Origin: Arthrobacter glacialis
Lineage (GTDB): Bacteria > Actinomycetota > Actinomycetes > Actinomycetales > Micrococcaceae
Direction: 5' to 3'
Assembly (NCBI RefSeq): GCF_002909445.1
Contig: NZ_PPXC01000015.1
Location: 1 to 64,000, forward strand
DNA length: 64,000 nucleotides
Part shown: piece after piece, positions 53,085-62,602 of the stretch
How positions within the stretch are numbered: the stretch's first letter is position 1
Layout: each line of letters starts with the position of its first letter
Made by a program: the position numbers and the translations under genes
Notes under the pieces: generated by a model
What the model saw: only the letters and a program-made list of their open reading frames with translations
Database searches by the model: none
What the model was told of the DNA's origin: nothing

Positions 53085-53591
53085 ATGGAAAATTTCGCGG
53101 CACCCGGGGACTTTGTCGATGCTGCCCGGCAGGGTTGGGCGAAGGCCCGGCCCGAGCTTGATGTCTCCAGCATTGAGGTCATGGGCAGGATTACCCGCAT
53201 CGGGGCGTTGGTGACACAGCGTGTGGAGCATGACCTGGCGCCGGAAGACATTACCCGGGCCGAATTCGACCTGCTGTGCACCCTGGCGCGCAGTGGCAGG
53301 CCCCTGCGCGCCAGCGAAGTGACGGCTGCCACCATGCTCAGTGGCGCGTCCACCACCAAGAATGCCGACAGGCTGGCCCGGCGCGGCCTCATCGAGCGCC
53401 TGCCCTCCGAGCGGGATGGGCGTGTGGTACTTCTGCAACTGACCGCGGACGGCCATGCCTTGGTGGACAGGACGTTCCCCAATTTTCTGGCGCGGGATCA
53501 GGAACTATTGTCCGGATTGACTGCCCGCGAGCAGGCCGCCCTGGCGGAATTGCTGCGCAAGGTGGCCATGAACCTCGAGGTCCGGCACTAG
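53085..53591 (+). CDS. MarR-family transcriptional regulator
   Basis: A 168-aa winged-helix regulator. The HTH reads RPLRASEVTAATMLSGASTTKNADRLARRGLIERLPSERDGRVVLLQLTADG. The ATG is 7 nt after TAGACT (53072-53077), leaderless, so the frame beginning at 52944 is not used. The perfect 24-bp palindrome at 53025-53048 is its probable operator, controlling itself and the FUSC gene. It overlaps the convergent epimerase gene by 4 bp. Confidence 0.88.
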   Translation: MENFAAPGDFVDAARQGWAKARPELDVSSIEVMGRITRIGALVTQRVEHDLAPEDITRAEFDLLCTLARSGRPLRASEVTAATMLSGASTTKNADRLARRGLIERLPSERDGRVVLLQLTADGHALVDRTFPNFLARDQELLSGLTAREQAALAELLRKVAMNLEVRH

Positions 53592-54562
53592 GCCCGATCC
53601 CGCCACCACTGGACTGTGGCCCGCGCCGCCGTGCCCAGCGGGGTGGGTTCCAATCCCAGCGCCGCTTGGCTGGCCTTTGAATCCATGACGAAGGGTTCCT
53701 GAAACTGGTACAGGGTCTCGGCCAGCTCGCGCATGTCGGTGGAAACGATCCCTGCTGCCCTGATGACCCACCCCGGAACGGCGCTGACCTTGGGGGTGGC
53801 TACTCCGGCGGCCGCGGCAAACGCTTCGGCAAGGTCACGTTGGGACAGTGCGGGGTTGCTAGGTGCGTGAAGCACCGTGTTCCAGACCGACGGCGTGGCT
53901 GCCGCCCGGATCATGGCGGCAGCCAGGTCCGGAACATAAGTGAACGAGTGGGGCGCGTTGGCGCTGCCCACCACCTGCAGGCGCTTGCCGGACAGTATCC
54001 GTGGCACCATGCGGTCGCCGGCGTGGGCCATGAGCACCTGCGGCCCAAAGAAGTCCGACGCCACAACACTGACAGTTGGTGTATCTGAGGCCGCGCGGGC
54101 TTGCAGCAGGGCCGTCCTGACACCGCGTTTGCCGCCGGTTGCTTCCTTGGTGCTGCGCTCAGTCATTGGCTCTTTGGGGTGGCTGTAGGAGTACAAGCTC
54201 TCCGGGAAAACCACCACGGCGCCCACCTCACCGGCGGTGTTGAGCACCACCTGTTCAGCCTCCGGCAACTCCCGCTCCCACACCCGAGCGTTGTACTTGG
54301 AGCCATGGATGCAGTGGAAAACGGTGTCCACCTCCGTCATGGCGGCCCGGAGCTGATGTGCCTGGCTTACGTCTGCGCGTTGCTTTTGGATCAGTGGGTG
54401 CTCGGGTCCTGACCCTGAGCGGGTGAGGATGCGAACCCTGTGCCCGGCGTCGGCCAGCTGCGTGGCAATAGTCCAGCCGACCGGGCCGGCGCCGGTGACC
54501 AATTTGACGGCCGGGGAGGGTGCCGGGTTGATGAAATCGTGGACTGGATGGCTGGTATTCAT
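53588..54562 (-). CDS. NAD-dependent epimerase/dehydratase-family protein
   Basis: A 324-aa extended SDR-like protein. The nucleotide-binding motif near the start is VTGAGPVGWTIATQLADAG (about 22-40), a variant of GxxGxxG, and SLYSYSHPKEPMTE stands where the YxxxK active site would be, so the catalytic Lys-Tyr pair may be changed. The substrate is not known. AAAGGACC precedes the ATG. It is divergent from a TetR gene. Confidence 0.8.
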   Translation of the reverse strand: MNTSHPVHDFINPAPSPAVKLVTGAGPVGWTIATQLADAGHRVRILTRSGSGPEHPLIQKQRADVSQAHQLRAAMTEVDTVFHCIHGSKYNARVWERELPEAEQVVLNTAGEVGAVVVFPESLYSYSHPKEPMTERSTKEATGGKRGVRTALLQARAASDTPTVSVVASDFFGPQVLMAHAGDRMVPRILSGKRLQVVGSANAPHSFTYVPDLAAAMIRAAATPSVWNTVLHAPSNPALSQRDLAEAFAAAAGVATPKVSAVPGWVIRAAGIVSTDMRELAETLYQFQEPFVMDSKASQAALGLEPTPLGTAARATVQWWRDRA

Positions 54563-54588
54563 GACATGGTCCTTTGTGTGAGAAAAAA

Positions 54589-54605
54589 CGAGAGCGATGC
54601 TCTCG
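54589..54605. promoter_or_regulatory. Inverted repeat CGAGAGC-GAT-GCTCTCG before the epimerase gene
   Basis: A perfect 7-bp inverted repeat with a 3-nt spacer, 27 bp upstream of the epimerase start. It is between that gene and the divergent TetR gene and is a likely TetR operator. Confidence 0.55.
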
Positions 54606-54693
54606 CTTTAACTATCTCGCCCCGGGCTTGTCCCTGTCAAGAGCAGTGCTCACTTAAGTTGACGGTGGTCTCCATAGTGCGCAGTATGGTGTC

Positions 54694-55392
54694 ATGACAC
54701 AAACACCCCGGGAACGTGCGCGGCTACAAACCATGTCTGAGATTCTCAGCATTGGACGCCAGCATCTGGCGGTTCATGGTGCGGCGGGGCTGTCGCTGCG
54801 GGCCGTGGCGCGGGATCTTGGCGTGGTTTCCTCGGCGGTCTACAGATACGTCAAGAGCCGGGACGAGCTCCTGACCTTGTTGCTTGTGGATGGGTACAAC
54901 GCCCTGGGTGACGCCGTGGACCACGCCGTGAACCAGGTCCCAGCCGATGATTTTGCGGCGCAATTCCGGGCGCTTGGCGGGGCCGTCAGGGAGTGGGCGG
55001 TGGCCGAACCTGCACGCTATGGACTGCTTTTTGGCTCACCCGTGCCAGGATATGAGGCCCCCTCCGAGCAGACCACTGGGCCCGGCACACGCGTCATTGT
55101 CCAGCTGGTGCGGATCATCGAGGGAGCCCACCGGGCTGGCGCACTGCGGGAGGTGGCGCGGGCCCCTGTGCCGGACCCCCGCCTCGCTGCCGACTTCGCA
55201 GCCATCCGCGAAGAGATGGGGTTGAGCGTCCCTGACGACGTCCTGGCCCGGGGGGTCCTGGTGTGGGCTGCTGTGTTCGGCGCCGTCAACTTTGAGGTTT
55301 TCGGCCAGTACGGGCGCGCAACCTTCAGCGACCCAGCAGCACTTTTTGAGTTGCACCTGGCGGCCTTGGCTGAGACGGCTGGCCTCAGCTAG
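54694..55392 (+). CDS. TetR-family transcriptional regulator
   Basis: A 232-aa regulator with the N-terminal HTH LSLRAVARDLGVVSSAVYRYVKSRDELLTLLL (about 30-60) and a C-terminal WHG-type domain. It faces the epimerase gene and probably represses it through the inverted repeat at 54589-54605. ATG 54694; no strong RBS. Confidence 0.85.
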   Translation: MTQTPRERARLQTMSEILSIGRQHLAVHGAAGLSLRAVARDLGVVSSAVYRYVKSRDELLTLLLVDGYNALGDAVDHAVNQVPADDFAAQFRALGGAVREWAVAEPARYGLLFGSPVPGYEAPSEQTTGPGTRVIVQLVRIIEGAHRAGALREVARAPVPDPRLAADFAAIREEMGLSVPDDVLARGVLVWAAVFGAVNFEVFGQYGRATFSDPAALFELHLAALAETAGLS

Positions 55393-55408
55393 CTCGACAG
55401 CCAGCCAG

Positions 55409-55468
55409 GGCGTGCCAAACGGGTGAGGGCCCATGAAATTTCATGCGCCGTCACCCGTTTGGCACGCC
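55409..55468. terminator. 18-bp hairpin with nested palindrome between TetR and thiE
   Basis: Arms 55409-55426 and 55451-55468 are exact complements; the 24-nt interior contains ATGAAATTTCAT, itself a perfect palindrome. It lies between convergent tetR and thiE and likely ends both. Confidence 0.75.
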
Positions 55469-55490
55469 GCCAGCTTCAGCGTCGCGAAAG

Positions 55491-56171
55491 CTACCCCAGC
55501 GCGGGCAGCCGGGACAGCAATTCCTGCGCGGCCGCCGTCGGATCTTCAGCCTGCGTGATGGCCCGCACCACCACAATCCGTGAGGCTCCAGCCGCCACCA
55601 CCTGGTCAACGTTGGAAAGATCTACCCCACCAATGGCAAACCACGGCTTGGACGTGCCCAGCGAGGCTGCGTGTTCCAGCATGGACAGGCCGACGGCGGC
55701 CCGGCCGGGCTTGGTGGGGGTGGCCCACAGCGGCCCCACACAGAAGTAGTCGGCGTTGGCGTTGGCGGCGGCAGCTGAAATTTGGGCAGGATCGTGACTG
55801 GACAACCCCATCGACACGGAGCCGCCCAGCAGGGACCGCGCGGCCGGCAGGGGCAGATCCTTTTGGCCCACATGGAACACCGGCGCACCGCTGAGCATGG
55901 CAATGTCTGCCCTGTCATTGACCGCCCATAATTTGCCGCATTCTTCGGCCACAGAGCGAAACACGCTCAACAATTCCAGCTCTTCGCCGGCCTCAATGGA
56001 TTTGTCGCGGAGCTGAATGATATCCACCCCGCCGGCATAGGCGGCACGCAAAAAATCGGCAAAATCGCCTTGTTCCTTCCGCGCATCCGTGCACAAATAC
56101 AGCCGGGCGGTGGCCAATGTGGGGGTGGATGGTGCGGGTGTGGGGTCATAAGTGATGGAATGGCTGCTCAT
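55491..56171 (-). CDS. thiE: Thiamine phosphate synthase (ThiE)
   Basis: ThiE joins HMP-pyrophosphate and thiazole phosphate to thiamine phosphate. The 226-aa TIM barrel has [12 protein letters not shown] (about 46-57), [26 protein letters not shown], and [15 protein letters not shown], matching the catalytic and phosphate-binding loops. It is divergent from the riboswitch-controlled thiO-thiS-thiG operon; the riboswitch is on the other strand and does not cover it. Confidence 0.92.
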   Translation of the reverse strand: MSSHSITYDPTPAPSTPTLATARLYLCTDARKEQGDFADFLRAAYAGGVDIIQLRDKSIEAGEELELLSVFRSVAEECGKLWAVNDRADIAMLSGAPVFHVGQKDLPLPAARSLLGGSVSMGLSSHDPAQISAAAANANADYFCVGPLWATPTKPGRAAVGLSMLEHAASLGTSKPWFAIGGVDLSNVDQVVAAGASRIVVVRAITQAEDPTAAAQELLSRLPALG

Positions 56172-56192
56172 ATCTCATAGACTAATGCAGTA

Positions 56193-56300
56193 CCGCGGGA
56201 GCCAGGGATGCTGGCTGAGAGGGCGCCGACTGCGCCGACCGAAATACGTCCGCAAGGACGTGGAACCTGATCCGGCTCATACCGGCGTAGGGAAGGAGCC
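56193..56300 (+). ncRNA. TPP riboswitch (THI element)
   Basis: The region carries the core signatures GCTGAGAGGGCG and ACCTGATCCGGCTCATACCGGCGTAGGGAAGG in the expected order (P1 closing GGGAGCC...GGAGCCTC). It precedes thiO by only a few bases; the SD AAGGAG at 56293-56298 belongs to the 3' end of the element, which suggests control of translation. It should turn off thiOSG when thiamine pyrophosphate is high. Confidence 0.93.
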
Positions 56301-56304
56301 TCTA

Positions 56305-57561
56305 GTGCTGCACACCGTGCCGCAAATTATCACCACCGATGTAGCCATCATTGGCGGCGGAATTGTGGGCCTCGGCATTGCCGCAGAAGCCCAACGCGCA
56401 GGCCATGCCGTCACCATCATTGACCCGGCGCCGGCCACGGGTGCCACCTTTGCCGCCGCCGGAATGCTGGCGCCCGTCAGTGAACTTCACTACCAAGAAG
56501 AAGACCTGCTGGAGCTGACGCTGGCCGCCTCAGCGCGGTGGCCCGAGTTCCTGGCAGCCCTGCCCGCCGGCAGCAAGACCGGATTCAGTGCAGCCCCAAC
56601 ACTTGTTTTGGGTGCCGACCCGGCAGACCGGAAGTCGCTGTCAGATCTGCGCGATGTCCAGAAACGGCACGGCTTGAGCGTCACTGCCTTGACCATCCGC
56701 GAGGCCCGCGCCCAGGAACCCATGGTGGGTCCGCACATATCCTGCGCCTACACGGTGGATGCGGACCACAGCGTTGATCCCCGGGCGCTGGCCGAAACCC
56801 TGCGCCGCCAACTCCTGCAGACGGCTGCGGCGCACGGCCGCCCAGCCGCGGAGGACACCTTTGTGGCCCAATCCGCTGTGGGCCTGATGCACCAAGACCC
56901 CGGCAACACCCACTCCGCCGTGACAGGTGTTGCCCTGGCCGATGGCAGGGAGGTGCGCGCAATGGAGGTCATCGTCGCCAACGCCCTCGGCGCCCCAAAA
57001 CTGGACGGGCTGCCGGAAGGACTGAAGCTTCCTGTGCGCGCAGTCTACGGGGACATTCTTCGGCTGAAGGTTCCACAACATTTGCGGCCGCTGACCACCG
57101 CCACCATTCGAGGATTGGTACGCGGGCTGCCCGTGTACATTGTGCCGCGCGAGGACGGCACAGTGGTGATTGGTGCCAGCAGCCGGGAAGACGGCTCGCC
57201 CGGAGTTAGTGCCGGGGGAGTGCACCAGCTCCTGCGCGACGCCCAGGTGCTGGTACCGGCAGTGGCAGAACTGGAATTGCTGGAAACCACTGCACGGGCC
57301 AGGCCAGGCACCCCCGACAACGCACCCTTGCTGGGCCGCGTTGCCGGCGCCGACGGGAAGGACATCCAAGGGCTCATCATTGCCACAGGGTTTTTCCGCC
57401 ACGGTGTGCTGCTCACGCCCATGGCGGCACTCATTGCCCGGCAACTGCTGGGTGGGATCACGGATCTGGCGTGGACACGCTTCCGCCCGGACAGGTTCTC
57501 ACCCGCCCTGCAGCCAGCCCACCACGAGCCACCCCCAAACAGCCATCAGGAGACACCATGA
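56305..57561 (+). CDS. thiO: Glycine oxidase ThiO
   Basis: ThiO oxidises glycine to iminoglycine for the thiazole moiety of thiamine. The 418-aa FAD protein has DVAIIGGGIVGLGIAAEAQRAG at its start (Rossmann GxGxxG) and TARARPGTPDNAPLLGRV near the C-terminus. Start GTG at 56305 is 6 nt after the riboswitch SD; earlier frame upstream is in the riboswitch and rejected. It overlaps thiS by ATGA. Confidence 0.9.
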   Translation: MLHTVPQIITTDVAIIGGGIVGLGIAAEAQRAGHAVTIIDPAPATGATFAAAGMLAPVSELHYQEEDLLELTLAASARWPEFLAALPAGSKTGFSAAPTLVLGADPADRKSLSDLRDVQKRHGLSVTALTIREARAQEPMVGPHISCAYTVDADHSVDPRALAETLRRQLLQTAAAHGRPAAEDTFVAQSAVGLMHQDPGNTHSAVTGVALADGREVRAMEVIVANALGAPKLDGLPEGLKLPVRAVYGDILRLKVPQHLRPLTTATIRGLVRGLPVYIVPREDGTVVIGASSREDGSPGVSAGGVHQLLRDAQVLVPAVAELELLETTARARPGTPDNAPLLGRVAGADGKDIQGLIIATGFFRHGVLLTPMAALIARQLLGGITDLAWTRFRPDRFSPALQPAHHEPPPNSHQETP

Positions 57562-57797
57562 GCACCATCCAACTCAACGGCAGCGCCCACCCGTACGTTG
57601 CCGGCACCACCGTTGCCGAGCTGGTAACAGCCATGACGGGCCGGGTCCTGTTGGCCTCAGGTCAGGCGGCCGACGGCGGCCGGCTGGGCGTCGCTGTGGC
57701 CCGCAACTCAGGCATTGTGCCGCGCAGCCAATGGGCAGCCACACCCCTTGAGCTCCATGATGAGCTTGAGATCGTCACAGCCGTTCAAGGCGGCTAG
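57558..57797 (+). CDS. thiS: Sulfur carrier protein ThiS
   Basis: A 79-aa ubiquitin-like protein ending in the required Gly-Gly (TAVQGG). Its C-terminus is adenylated and thiocarboxylated for thiazole synthesis. The ATG overlaps the thiO stop. Acts with ThiG, the next gene. Confidence 0.93.
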   Translation: MSTIQLNGSAHPYVAGTTVAELVTAMTGRVLLASGQAADGGRLGVAVARNSGIVPRSQWAATPLELHDELEIVTAVQGG

Positions 57798-57843
57798 GGC
57801 ATTTTTTGGCGGCCCCAGCATCCTCCCTCAATCTTGAAAGTGA

Positions 57844-58650
<807 letters not shown>

Positions 58651-58673
58651 GCGTCTACTGTAAGGATCGTGCC

Positions 58674-59009
58674 ATGGCTGCCCCGGACGATGTGCTGACC
58701 AAGACCCAGATCGACACCGAACTCTCAACACTGCCCCACTGGCGCTTCACAGGTGAGCTGCGCACTGTGCTGAAATGTCCGACGTCGGCCATCGCCTTGG
58801 ACTTGTTCGCCGCCATTGGGGAGGCGGCCCAGAAGGCCAATCACCACCCGGATGTTGACTGGCGCTACGACACCTTGTTCATTTCCACCTGCTCGCACGA
58901 CGCCGGGGGGCAGGTGACCGCGCGCGACGTCGCCTTGGCGCGGCGTATTTCCCTGGCTGCCACGGCGGCAGGGGCTGTGGCCAAGCCGGAGCTGATCCGC
59001 GGCGGGTAG
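58674..59009 (+). CDS. 4a-hydroxytetrahydrobiopterin dehydratase (PCD/DCoH)
   Basis: A 111-aa pterin-4a-carbinolamine dehydratase. NHHPDVDWRYDTLF is the conserved active-site region with the His pair. In bacteria without phenylalanine hydroxylase the function is often connected to molybdopterin. It lies 23 bp after thiG; AAGGATC precedes the ATG, which suggests independent or shared translation. Confidence 0.88.
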   Translation: MAAPDDVLTKTQIDTELSTLPHWRFTGELRTVLKCPTSAIALDLFAAIGEAAQKANHHPDVDWRYDTLFISTCSHDAGGQVTARDVALARRISLAATAAGAVAKPELIRGG

Positions 59010-59027
59010 GGGAGAGGCTCGCGGCTT

Positions 59028-59903
59028 TTACTTCTGAATGGGGTGCTCGCCGCTCAAACTGATGGTCTGATTGGCCTGCAGTTCACCGCTTGGATGGTCT
59101 GTGTAGGCAAACCATGCCGGGGTGCTGTTGTCGAGGGGGCGGTTGGCGTGGAGCAGCTGCACTATTTCAAGATTGAAGCGGGCGGCAACTTGGCTGTCAA
59201 TATCCCCTGCCGCTGTGGTGTAGCTCAGGGGGACGTCGTTGCTGTCCGCGGTGAAGGGTCCTTGCGCGCCACGGATCGTGAGCTCATTGGGCATCAACGC
59301 GATCTTGGTGCCTGCGGGGATGGTTGAGCCTTGGGGCAGGAAGCGGTTGTAGCGCAACAAGGCTTCAGTGCTTATCCGGAACTGGTAGCCCAAACTGTCA
59401 AAAGTGTCGCCGTCGACCGTGGTGTAGAAGATCGGCGCACCTTCATGGTTTTTGACGGTGGGACCGGTCCCCGAGTTGATATCGACAGGCTTGACCTGGA
59501 GGGCAACGACGTCCTCCAGGTGCAGGAAATAGTTCACACCCACCGTGTGCACTCCAGAAACCTTGTTGGCCTTGGCCAAGTGCTGTGCACTGATGCCAAA
59601 GCGCAATTGAATGCCCTCAGTCGTATCGTCCTGAACCACTGTGTAGTTCTCCGGGACGCCACTGGCATCCAACGTGACTTGACCCATGGCGCCGGGAATC
59701 GGAGGCGACGGGCTCGGTTTCATGTCCAACGCCGCAGGCAGTGCGCCGCCCGAAGGAGCCAGACTGCCCGGTAGCGCTGCACTTTTCAAGGATGCGGTGC
59801 TGGAAGCCGATGTGCTTGGTCCCGGCTCATCCATCGCGACGGTACACGAGGTGGTCGTGAACGCAATCAGTACTGCGCTGAGAACCACAACCGAACGAGG
59901 CAT
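59028..59903 (-). CDS. Lipoprotein with three LysM-like repeats
   Basis: A 291-aa secreted protein. Signal peptide ending in TTTSCTV (Cys 20, lipidated), a Ser/Thr/Pro-rich linker, then three repeats: YTVVQDDTTEGIQLRFGIS (about 87), FYTTVDGDTFDSLGYQFRIS (about 159) and LSYTTAAGDIDSQVAARFNL (about 226), each with the LysM pattern of YTVxxGDT...ArFgi. It likely binds peptidoglycan. Start ATG at 59903 with GGGGGA 6 nt upstream. Function beyond binding is unknown. Confidence 0.78.
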   Translation of the reverse strand: MPRSVVVLSAVLIAFTTTSCTVAMDEPGPSTSASSTASLKSAALPGSLAPSGGALPAALDMKPSPSPPIPGAMGQVTLDASGVPENYTVVQDDTTEGIQLRFGISAQHLAKANKVSGVHTVGVNYFLHLEDVVALQVKPVDINSGTGPTVKNHEGAPIFYTTVDGDTFDSLGYQFRISTEALLRYNRFLPQGSTIPAGTKIALMPNELTIRGAQGPFTADSNDVPLSYTTAAGDIDSQVAARFNLEIVQLLHANRPLDNSTPAWFAYTDHPSGELQANQTISLSGEHPIQK

Positions 59904-59939
59904 CAAATTTCCCCCAATGGAAATCTCTCGAGGTGAGAG

Positions 59940-60245
59940 TTAGTGCATCTGCAAAATTGCCGTGGTCCTTGCCACCTGCGCGGAATGGCGGGCGCGTCCC
60001 ACCAAACCGGCAGTGGCCCAGGCAGCGGCACCGCCAACGGCAATGGAAAGGACCCATGGGATCCAGGCGGTGGCGCTGTCATTGCCCAAACCAAGGGCCA
60101 TGGTGATGATCCAGACAAGAAGGGACGAGGCAATGGCGGCACCTGCTGGAAGTGCTGCGCCAAAAGTGGAGCGGTACTGATCCACGGCCCACGCTATGGC
60201 GCCCAGAGCGCCAGTAGTTAGGGCAATAATGATCAAAGCAACCAT
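59940..60245 (-). CDS. Small membrane protein, 101 aa
   Basis: A 101-aa protein with three hydrophobic segments (about 2-20, 29-53, 60-83). The tail is Ala/Arg rich (ARHSAQVARTTAI). Nothing recognised. It lies just upstream of the LysM lipoprotein gene on the same strand, gap 36 bp, and could be in one operon. Confidence 0.65.
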   Translation of the reverse strand: MVALIIIALTTGALGAIAWAVDQYRSTFGAALPAGAAIASSLLVWIITMALGLGNDSATAWIPWVLSIAVGGAAAWATAGLVGRARHSAQVARTTAILQMH

Positions 60246-60291
60246 GAAAATTCCGTCTCTATCTATCTGGATTTTGCGTCTTGTGGGGTGC

Positions 60292-60516
60292 TTAGAGCGC
60301 GCCGAAGCCTACGCTGCGAGCCTTCTCGCCACCCAATTCAACGTACCCCAGGCTGTTGCCGGGAACAATGACAAGCCGGCCCTTTTCGTCTTTAAGACGC
60401 AGATCGGTGCCTTTGGTCATTGCCTCGGAAACCAGAGCAGCGACGTCGTCCGCGCTTTGCTCGGATTCAAGGACGATTTCACGGCTGATGTGTTGGATGC
60501 CGATCTTGATTTCCAC
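60292..60516 (-). CDS. DUF3107 family protein, 74 aa
   Basis: A short protein starting VEIKIGIQHISREIVLES, which matches DUF3107 throughout actinobacteria (often annotated ATP-binding protein without proof). GTG at 60516 has AGGAGA 5 nt upstream; the codons from 60534 lie before the RBS. It is on the same strand as the TetR gene, with 62 bp between them. Confidence 0.85.
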   Translation of the reverse strand: MEIKIGIQHISREIVLESEQSADDVAALVSEAMTKGTDLRLKDEKGRLVIVPGNSLGYVELGGEKARSVGFGAL

Positions 60517-60578
60517 AGATGTCTCCTGGTGCAAACTAAAGGCCTAATAGATGTACCCACCACTCTAGGGGCAGGTGC

Positions 60579-61217
60579 CTAGGATTCCTTGGGGAAGCGG
60601 CTAATTCCGCGCCAAGCTAAACGGTAGACCAGATCGCTGGCCACATCGATGTCCAAGTCGCCGTTGGCTTCAAGCCAGTACCGGGCGCTTACCTGGGCCA
60701 TGCCGGCCAGGGCGCGGCCCAAAAGCGTCGCTTCCACGGGGGGCAGCTTGGTGTCCTCGGCAATGACCTGTCCAATGGCGTCGGAGTAGTTCGCGTTGAA
60801 TTTCTCCAGCCGGGCTGCCACTTCGGGGTCGTTGACAAGGTCCGATTCAAAGACAAGCCGGTGCGCCTGGTCGTCATTGGCCATGAAGAGGAAGTAGGCC
60901 TTCATGGTGGCCTGGACGCGCAGTTTGTTGTCGGTGGTGGAACTCAAGGCGGCGACCAGCATCTTGGTCAAGGATTCCAAATGGCTGTCCAGCAACGCCA
61001 AGTACAGGTCCCGCTTGCTGGGGAAGTGTTGATAAAGCACCGGCTTGCTGACTTTGGCCGTCTCCGCGATTTCATCCATGGCCGCCCCGTGATAGCCGTG
61101 GTTGACAAACACTTCCAAGGCGGAGGCCAGCAGCTGTGCCCGGCGTTCATCCCGGGGCAGCCGCGCCGGTGTGGTGCGCGGGGCGGGTGCGTCCTTGGCG
61201 GAGGATTCTAAAGTCAT
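60579..61217 (-). CDS. TetR-family transcriptional regulator
   Basis: A 212-aa regulator; HTH MDEIAETAKVSKPVLYQHFPSKRDLYLALLD at about 45-75. The ATG at 61217 has AAAGG 8 nt upstream; a GTG at 61241 is rejected. It is next to DUF3107 and divergent from moeZ, an arrangement also seen in mycobacteria. Target genes are unknown. Confidence 0.88.
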   Translation of the reverse strand: MTLESSAKDAPAPRTTPARLPRDERRAQLLASALEVFVNHGYHGAAMDEIAETAKVSKPVLYQHFPSKRDLYLALLDSHLESLTKMLVAALSSTTDNKLRVQATMKAYFLFMANDDQAHRLVFESDLVNDPEVAARLEKFNANYSDAIGQVIAEDTKLPPVEATLLGRALAGMAQVSARYWLEANGDLDIDVASDLVYRLAWRGISRFPKES

Positions 61218-61328
61218 GATGGCAGCCTTTCTCTCCGTCACCCCATGGTTGTCCGCAGGGGTCCGGTCGAACTCATTGTACCCGCGGGTAATGCGTAGCC
61301 TGCTGCAAGCAGGACTAGATTAAAGGGT

Positions 61329-62528
61329 ATGGTTTCCTTGATCCAACGCAATGCCTCCGCCCGCACTGTTGCCCTGGCCCCCTTGGTGGAGCCTGGCCCG
61401 CCCCTTGCTGCGCAGGAATTGGAACGGTATTCGCGCCACGCCCTCATCCCCGAGATCGGCTTGGAGGGACAGCGGCGGCTGCGAAACTCCCGTGTTCTGG
61501 TCATTGGTGCAGGCGGCCTAGGCTCCCCGGCCCTGCTGTATTTGGCCGCCGCGGGTGTGGGCACGCTGGGCATCGTGGACGACGACACTGTGGAGTTGAG
61601 CAACCTCCAACGCCAGGTCATTCACGGTGTGGGGGACATTGGCCGCACCAAGCTGGAATCGGCCAAGGACTCCATCGAATCCATCAATCCCGGTGTGAAG
61701 GTGGTGCTGCACCCGGTCCGCCTAGATGCTTCAAATGCACTGGAAATTTTTGCCGACTATGACGTAATTCTGGACGGCGCCGACAACTTCGCCACGCGCT
61801 ACCTTGTCAACGACGCTGCGGCGCTGCTGGGCAAACCGTATGTATGGGGATCAATCCTGCGCTTTGATGGCCAGGTCAGCGTCTTTTGGGACAAGTTTGG
61901 GCCCAATTACCGCGATCTGTACCCCGAACCTCCCGCCCCCGGAACGGTGCCCTCCTGCGCGGAAGGCGGAGTATTCGGGATGTTGTGTGCTTCCATTGGC
62001 GCCATGATGGTCACTGAGGCCGTCAAACTCATCACAGGCATTGGCCAAACGCTGCTGGGCCGGCTCTTGATCTTTGACGCACTCACCGCCCGCTGGCGGG
62101 AAATCCGGATCGCCAAGGACCCCGAGGCTGCGCCCATCACCGAACTCATCGACTACGACTACTTTTGCGGCATCCTCGCGCCGGAGAAGAACGACGGCGA
62201 TCTCATCTCAGCAGCCCAGCTCGCCAACCGACTGGCTCAGCGTGCTGCGGGAAGTACGGATTTTGTCTTGATTGATGTGCGCCAACCTGTGGAATTTGAG
62301 ATCGGGCGAATTCCCGGCTCCGTGTTGATTCCCTTGGCCGGAATTAAGGATGGTTCAGCGCTGGATGCGGTGCCGCGAGGAGTGCCGCTGGTGCTGCATT
62401 GCAAGGCCGGCAGCCGCTCGGCCCAGGCATTGGCAAGCCTGCGCGAGGCAGGATATGAGGACGTGGTGCACTTGGAAGGCGGCATGGATGCGTGGCTGGC
62501 TAGCGACAAACGCGGCGCACAGGAGTAA
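61329..62528 (+). CDS. moeZ: MoeZ: adenylyltransferase/sulfurtransferase
   Basis: A 399-aa fusion of a ThiF/MoeB-type adenylyltransferase (about 30-270, VIGAGGLGSPALLYLAAAGVG) and a rhodanese domain (about 300-395, LHCKAGSRSAQ with the active Cys). It adenylates and sulfurates carrier proteins such as MoaD, CysO and, by inference, the ThiS above, supplying sulfur for molybdopterin, cysteine and thiamine. The ATG is 7 nt after TAGATT (61316-61321), leaderless. An inverted repeat CCTGCT-GCA-AGCAGG overlaps the promoter (61299-61313). Confidence 0.92.
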   Translation: MVSLIQRNASARTVALAPLVEPGPPLAAQELERYSRHALIPEIGLEGQRRLRNSRVLVIGAGGLGSPALLYLAAAGVGTLGIVDDDTVELSNLQRQVIHGVGDIGRTKLESAKDSIESINPGVKVVLHPVRLDASNALEIFADYDVILDGADNFATRYLVNDAAALLGKPYVWGSILRFDGQVSVFWDKFGPNYRDLYPEPPAPGTVPSCAEGGVFGMLCASIGAMMVTEAVKLITGIGQTLLGRLLIFDALTARWREIRIAKDPEAAPITELIDYDYFCGILAPEKNDGDLISAAQLANRLAQRAAGSTDFVLIDVRQPVEFEIGRIPGSVLIPLAGIKDGSALDAVPRGVPLVLHCKAGSRSAQALASLREAGYEDVVHLEGGMDAWLASDKRGAQE

Positions 62529-62602
62529 ATTGCGCCCAAGGAGTTAGATCAGAAAAGGTCCGTTCGTTGGATCAGGGCCGGCACTCAAGGAAGAGGCACG
62601 CC

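Noticed and set aside
55423-55749. 108-aa plus-strand frame opposite thiE
   Set aside because: It lies within thiE on the other strand and includes hairpin arms; no RBS or domain.
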